A stretch of 64,000 nucleotides of DNA from Gordionus sp. m RMFG-2023 (Eukaryota > Nematomorpha > Gordioida > Chordodea > Parachordodidae). Below the pieces are notes generated by a model. That model was not told the DNA's origin. It did not search any database and worked only from the letters and a program-made list of their open reading frames with translations. A program made the position numbers and the translations under genes. This document shows positions 59,906-64,000 of the stretch, piece after piece. How positions within the stretch are numbered: position 1 is the stretch's first letter; the number at the start of each line of letters is the position of its first letter. Location of the stretch: assembly GCF_954871325.1 (NCBI RefSeq), contig NC_088775.1, positions 48,523,561 through 48,587,560 of the forward strand. Reading direction: 5' to 3'.

Positions 59906-60710
59906 AATTTAAGTTATCCTCTATAAAGTCTTTGAAAATAGTATCAATAATTTAAAAAGGTAAAAATAATAATAGGGAGGCACCGCCGCCGAAGACGGCT
60001 GGATTTTTTTAGGGGGGTAGGCAAAGATTTTTGAAGGGGATTTGCATCCAGTGAAAATCCTGTCATGTAGACGCTGCATACATATGATAAAATAGCAAAG
60101 AATTTACAAGATATAGCAAAGGATTATTGCATTCAAAATAAAATCTCAAAAACCATTAATGACAATGCCAAAAATAATTTCTCAAATTTTGGGTTTATTT
60201 TATTATAAATATAAACATAATATGATTAGGATTACTTATTTATTATAGAATTTTCAAGACAATTGAAAATGGTAGTGAATCCATGGATGATATAAAAGAT
60301 GAGGAAGCAGTTGAACCAATATCAATATCGTCTTTATACTATTGCTCAGGATTTTGAAATATCAGAATCATATAGTTTACCTAATCATCAATGTTGTTCC
60401 AATCACACATTGAATCTTGTTACCACTGTGGATGCCAATAGTATGATTGTTAATAATGATTTAAATTTTGATACTCAATAATTTTTAAATAATTTTTTCA
60501 AAAATGAATGTCGAGGTTTTAGTATTTATAAAGAATATCCTGAAATAAAATTGTTATTCATAAAAAATAACACCACAATCCCTTCAAGCGCTCTGGGTAA
60601 AAAGACTTTTTAGTGTAGTTATAAATGTCTTTAAAGATAAACGAGGATGTCTTAATGACCAAAATTGTGAAAATATTTTATTACTGAAATCAAATAATTA
60701 TTTATATATT

Positions 60711-62322
60711 TTCATATATTATATTAAAATCTAAAAATCATTACTTTAGTTATGTTGTAATATTCAAATCTACTTTTAAACAAAATCTAGAAAAACGAAA
60801 GAAATGTCTTATGCAAATTATTTATTATTTAATTTCAGAATATGTAAATGAATATTATAGAAAAAAATATATAATTGAGGATATTTTTACTTGTTACTGA
60901 ACTTTTTTTTTTCGCATATAATTTTTAGTCTTTTACTTTTCTTATTCTTATATCAATTTTTATTTTTGGTTATATTTTCACTTTATATTTAATTATAATT
61001 AATTATAAATTTAGAATTTATATTTTAGTATTTAATTATTTTTTTTTAGGTTCCAACTTTTTCTATATGACAGTACCACCAATATGACAAGTTATATTTT
61101 GAAAAATGTGATATCGAGTCAATAAATTTTTTAGCTCATTTCATGAATTTTGACAATAAAATCCTAATTTAGGTTTATGCAAACCTTATATAAGAGTATA
61201 ATAAAAATGTTATCTGTATCTAGATACATTTTTAAAATTGTATCTGTATCTAGATACATTATTAAAATTGTATCAGTAGCTAGATACATTTTTAATATTT
61301 TATTTTTATCTATATAACTTTTTAGACGATGTATCTGTATCTAGATCCATTTAAAAAGTAAATTTTAGCAACTCTGAAATTTTTAATAATAGTTTTATAG
61401 GGCTAGTCTACCACTGGTCTAGTGTGTAACTTTATCAAAAGATAGTCCCAAAGATATTAATGGCATTCCTTTCTCTCCTTCCTTTTTGCCTGATTGAATA
61501 CCATGAATCACGACTTTAAAATGAATTTTATAAATTTTCAGTTATTGGTCAATATTTAAATTTAAAGCATAACATTATAATAGACAAAAGGTTTTGAGTT
61601 TGAGATATATTTCCCAGCTTCATTTATAACGCGCGGCATTTATTCTCATAGGGTTTAGTGAGCTAGGCAGAATTAAATTGATTTAACGAGAAATTTTATT
61701 TTATTTTAATTTATATAGAATCAGTTTAAATTAATAATTTCTATTTTTACCAATGTAATATATTATAAGAAAGCCATATTTTTTTGATTTGAGAAGTTTC
61801 CATGACAACATTTTAACCTTATAATTGTATATGTTTTATTTAATTAAGGAAGGTAAAATCTAATGTTGACCCTTTATTAATCTTACTTATTCCATGAACA
61901 AATCAACAAGAGTTTCAACCCAACCCCCTCAGATTTTTCTAAAATTTTTACTAGTTTGCATATGAAAAAAATAAAATTTTAGCCTCCAACTTCGAACAGT
62001 ATACGAACCTCTAAAATCGAAGAAATAGGGCATTTTGGGCTAAATAGACTTAATAATTTTAGATATTTTTGGATATAATTAAGCTAGAAGTGTCATTCTT
62101 TATTTATCCTATTGGTATGCCTTTAAAGTAATATAATTTTAAAAATTGTTAAAAAAATGTAAAAAAATCGGAAATTAATCATAAAATAGGCATTTTTTTC
62201 TCTCAAATTTTTTTATAGGATCTATAATATATATAAAAGCCTTGTCACAAAAATACCGTTACGCTGACACTGTCACACTTTGAATCTATAATATATATTT
62301 AAAAAATAGTTAATTTTGAAAA
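60711..62322. other. AT-rich DNA with a small repeat block
   Basis: No gene was recognised. The repeat block at 61207-61376 is listed separately. Direct repeats 'atctataatatatat' at 62220 and 62284 flank a short patch with 'gcctt.gtcac' words that may belong to the SINE-like unit following it. Confidence 0.45.
61207..61376 (-). repeat. GTATCTAGATAC repeats ending in a hAT-like tip
   Basis: Four units of about 36 bases carry 'tgtatctagatacat' (itself nearly palindromic). The block ends 'tagcaactctg' at 61376, which read on the minus strand is CAGAGTTGCTAAAATTTAC, a hAT-like terminus with subterminal repeats. No left end or duplication was found. A similar arrangement ends at 10489. Confidence 0.6.
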
Positions 62323-62410
62323 GTGCCTGTGGCCCAATCGGCAAGAACGTCGCTTACAAATCTAATGGATTATTGGACTTAGGTTCGAATCCCGACAACG
62401 GTTTTTTTTT
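62323..62410 (+). ncRNA. tRNA-like Pol III unit (SINE head or tRNA pseudogene)
   Basis: A perfect A box TGGCCCAATCGG lies at 62330-62341 and a perfect B box GGTTCGAATCC at 62382-62392, 52 bases apart start to start. A nine-T terminator run follows at 62402. The acceptor stem (62323-62329 with 62396-62402) and the D and anticodon stems pair poorly, so this is not a working tRNA. Internal Pol III promoter with decayed cloverleaf is the usual look of a tRNA-derived SINE head. No long SINE body or A-tail was recognised after the T-run. Confidence 0.6.
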
Positions 62411-62690
62411 CTTAATCTGGCAAAATGATTTTTTTTTCTTAATCTGACAAAATTAATCAAATAGAAAATAAGTTTGTAGCTACTTTAACATTAAAACTAT
62501 TAAATATGTATTCTGATATTTTTAAATTTTTTACATTCTTTTTAAAAATCACCACAGAATCATATTAAACATTCATTCATCTTCCATTTCCAACTAATCG
62601 ATAAATCAAACAACTGAACTGAAACTAACTGATACAATAGATATTCTTGGTAAATTTTTTGATTTAATTACTATTTTATTATATTTTTAG

Positions 62691-63095
62691 ATTCCTGCAC
62701 AAGATACCATTCAACAAAAAGATACTGAAAATCAACAATCAAATTCTAGTACTGAAAATCAAGAGCAATGTATTATTGTTTCAAGATCCTTAACAGTAAA
62801 TTTTTGTTTCAAATTTAGACATAACTGATACATTATATTATATTTGTAGATTCCTGCCATTCAACAAAAAGATACTGAAAATCAACAATCAAATTGTAGT
62901 ACTGAAAACCAAGAGCAATGTATTATTGTTTCAAGATCCTTAACAGTAAATTTTTGTTTCAAATTTAGACATAACTGATACATTATATTATATTTGTAGA
63001 TTCCTGCCATTCAACAAAAAGATACTGAATATCAACAATCAAATTGTAGTACTGAAAATCAAGAGCAATATATTATTGTTTCAAGATCCTTAACA
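62691..63095 (+). repeat. Three tandem copies of an exon-like block with splice sites
   Basis: Units at 62691-62795 (105 bases), 62850-62945 (96) and 63000-63095 (96). Each is preceded by an acceptor ('atttttag' or 'atttgtag') and followed by donor 'gtaaat'. Each is fully open in the same frame and a multiple of three, reading IPA, then IQQKDTENQQSN, STENQEQ and IIVSRSLT. The second and third copies lack 9 bases (three codons) of the first, an in-frame difference, and other changes are mild. Whether this belongs to a host gene or a transposase linker is unknown. No recognisable domain is encoded. Confidence 0.7.
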
Positions 63096-63132
63096 GTAAA
63101 TTTTTGTCTCAAATTTAGACATAACTGATTAA

Positions 63133-63545
63133 GTGTATATAAGTTAAAATTCAAACTATTAAATAGGTATTCCTATATTTTTTAAATTTTAGCTGCCAGG
63201 AAGGTACAGTAAATTTTTGTCTCAAATTTAGACATAACTGATCATTATTATAACATACAACTTGGATTTTTCTTCTTGGTGCTAAAAATGATAATTTACA
63301 AAAATAAGTTATGCATAACTTTTAAGTGTATATAAGTTAAAATTCAAACTATTAAATAGGTATTTTTAAATTTTAGCTGCCAGGAAGGTACAGTAAATAT
63401 TTGTCTCAAATTTAGACATAACTGATTATTATTATATCATACAACTCCTTGGATTTTCTTGTATAGGGGCTAAGAATGATATAACATTTTAGTGTATATA
63501 TGTTAAAATTCAAACTATTTAATAGGTATATAATATTAAATTTTA
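63133..63545 (+). repeat. Tandem repeat following the exon-like blocks
   Basis: The block 'aagttaaaattcaaactatt' then 'aaatag' recurs near 63142, 63328 and 63495. The first two units go on to 'ttaaattttagctgccagg' and 'aaggtacagtaaat', an acceptor, a 16-base possible micro-exon and a donor. The tail 'caaatttagacataactgat' also follows each exon-like block upstream, so both repeats grew from one intron. Confidence 0.6.
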
Positions 63546-63584
63546 ATAACTTATCAGCATAAGGAGAAAGCCAGACTGAGATAG

Positions 63585-63698
63585 GAACTTTGTCGAAGCA
63601 AGAAAAGACAAGAGCAAAGTCTTATTGCATCAATATCAAAGTGTAGTGGTACTGAAAATCAAGATCAATGTAATATTGCTTCAACCCTTAACAGTAAA
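63585..63698 (+). other. Diverged fourth exon-like block
   Basis: The stretch includes 'agtggtactgaaaatcaaga' then 'tcaatgtaatattgcttcaa' and 'ccttaacagtaaattt', clearly derived from the blocks at 62691-63095, with a preceding purine-rich segment that differs. It again ends in a 'gtaaat' donor. It supports expansion of a repeated exon, although the frame before it is not certain. Confidence 0.5.
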
Positions 63699-63894
63699 TT
63701 TTATTATCTCTTTATTTTTTATTATATAAACTGGTTACAAGTCTGTCCTGATAAAAAAAAAGCAAAACCTAAATAAATTTCTTATTTTCAATATATTTTT
63801 GAATGCTATTTTTCATTTCTAAAAAACCATTTCATGGAAAATTTAAAAATTGTTACCATGACCTGTTCTATTGTCTTCTCTGCATTTTACATAA

Positions 63895-64000
63895 TTAATA
63901 CACAGGCGCGTACGCAGGAATTTGGTCTGGGGGGGGGGATAATAAAATATTTTAAGCAATATTAATGTTAATTAAAAATCTTAAGCATAAATTTATTAGG
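63895..64000 (-). mobile_element. Second copy of the 40175-type hAT family, cut by the window end
   Basis: From 63903 it reads CAGGCGCGTACGCAGGAATT, then a G tract and further matches to the reversed right end of the element at 40175-42040, including 'cataaatttattagg'. It therefore lies in the opposite orientation. The 8-mer before it is taatacac-like (63895-63902), and the partner end lies outside the window. Confidence 0.85.

Larger units (their letters stand above)
58603..60084. mobile_element. hAT element inserted in a hAT transposase gene
   Basis: The element is 58611-60076, from CAGCGTCTACATGAGCGGG to CATGTAGACGCTG, with perfect CATACATA copies at 58603-58610 and 60077-60084. It splits the HTYDKIAK motif of the + strand hAT gene exactly at the duplication. 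G-rich words lie inside both ends. It carries another hAT element (59062-59905). Confidence 0.9.
58080..60710 (+). pseudogene. hAT transposase (BED, ZBED-like), + strand, split by an insertion
   Basis: Readable pieces in order: KRPQTLTQTTLDDIITAF and SIQPFSIV (58180-58265), SLICKTADC (58400-58430), NLKRKKCKE (58567), then HTY up to 58610, continuing after the inserted element with TYDKIAKNLQDIAKDYC and ISKTINDNAKNNF (60077-60180). Next come SLPNHQCCSNHTLNLVTT (60370-60430) and, after a deletion of the region around TRWNS, a C-terminal NTTIPSSALGKKTF and DKRGCLNDQNCEN. The gene is related to, but distinct from, the minus-strand one at 54700-57637. Stops and frame changes are numerous. Confidence 0.8.

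Noticed and set aside
59054-59913. 8-bp target duplication for the nested hAT derivative
   Set aside because: The flanking 8-mers ttaatttg and aatttaag agree only with a shift; not convincing, so none was claimed.
62323-62402. Functional tRNA gene
   Set aside because: A and B boxes are perfect, but the acceptor, D and anticodon stems do not pair acceptably.

Overview
The window is very AT-rich eukaryotic DNA, almost certainly from an animal. The reasons are a spliced P-superfamily transposon with a THAP domain, several BED-finger and ZMYM1-like hAT families, an OTU-MULE transposase gene, a non-LTR retrotransposon with a restriction-like endonuclease, and the remains of a BTB-BACK-PHR gene of the BTBD type. 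The species cannot be named from sequence alone. I see no intact host gene; nearly everything recognisable is mobile DNA or satellite-like repeat. No retrovirus, LTR, Polinton or other capsid-bearing element was recognised.

Layout. 1-10584: AT-rich DNA with a deleted hAT copy (1027-2218), small tandem repeats, and a much more GC-rich retrotransposon (coding 6472-8554) behind pyrimidine-rich repeated 5' sequence. 10593-51451: what I read as one giant foldback-type DNA element of about 40.9 kb. Its two ends are inverted copies of each other and it is bounded by a perfect 8-bp target duplication, ATCAGAAA, at 10585-10592 and 51452-51459. Its arms are built from about 41-bp tandem units: a left arm of about 12.9 kb in + orientation and a right arm of about 5.9 kb in reverse orientation. 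A 3.0-kb P-superfamily element (45159-48172) has inserted into the right arm.

The core between the arms (about 23.5-42.5 kb) holds two dated hAT insertions, several MITE-like inverted repeats, a second foldback-like pair of arrays, a broken BTB-BACK-PHR gene with an inverted duplicate of its first coding part, and the 3' end of another unidentified gene. No transposase able to move the giant element was recognised, so it looks non-autonomous or stripped.

51460-64000: a transposon graveyard. A broken OTU-MULE transposase gene starts 48 bp outside the right target duplication and is itself hit by a hAT MITE. Next come two BED-finger hAT genes in divergent orientation. The + strand one is interrupted by a hAT element that itself carries another hAT element. 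The end of the window has a tRNA-like Pol III promoter unit, three tandem copies of an exon-like 96-105 bp block with splice sites, and the terminus of a further hAT copy running off the edge. Several insertions are nested, so their relative order can be read from the target duplications.
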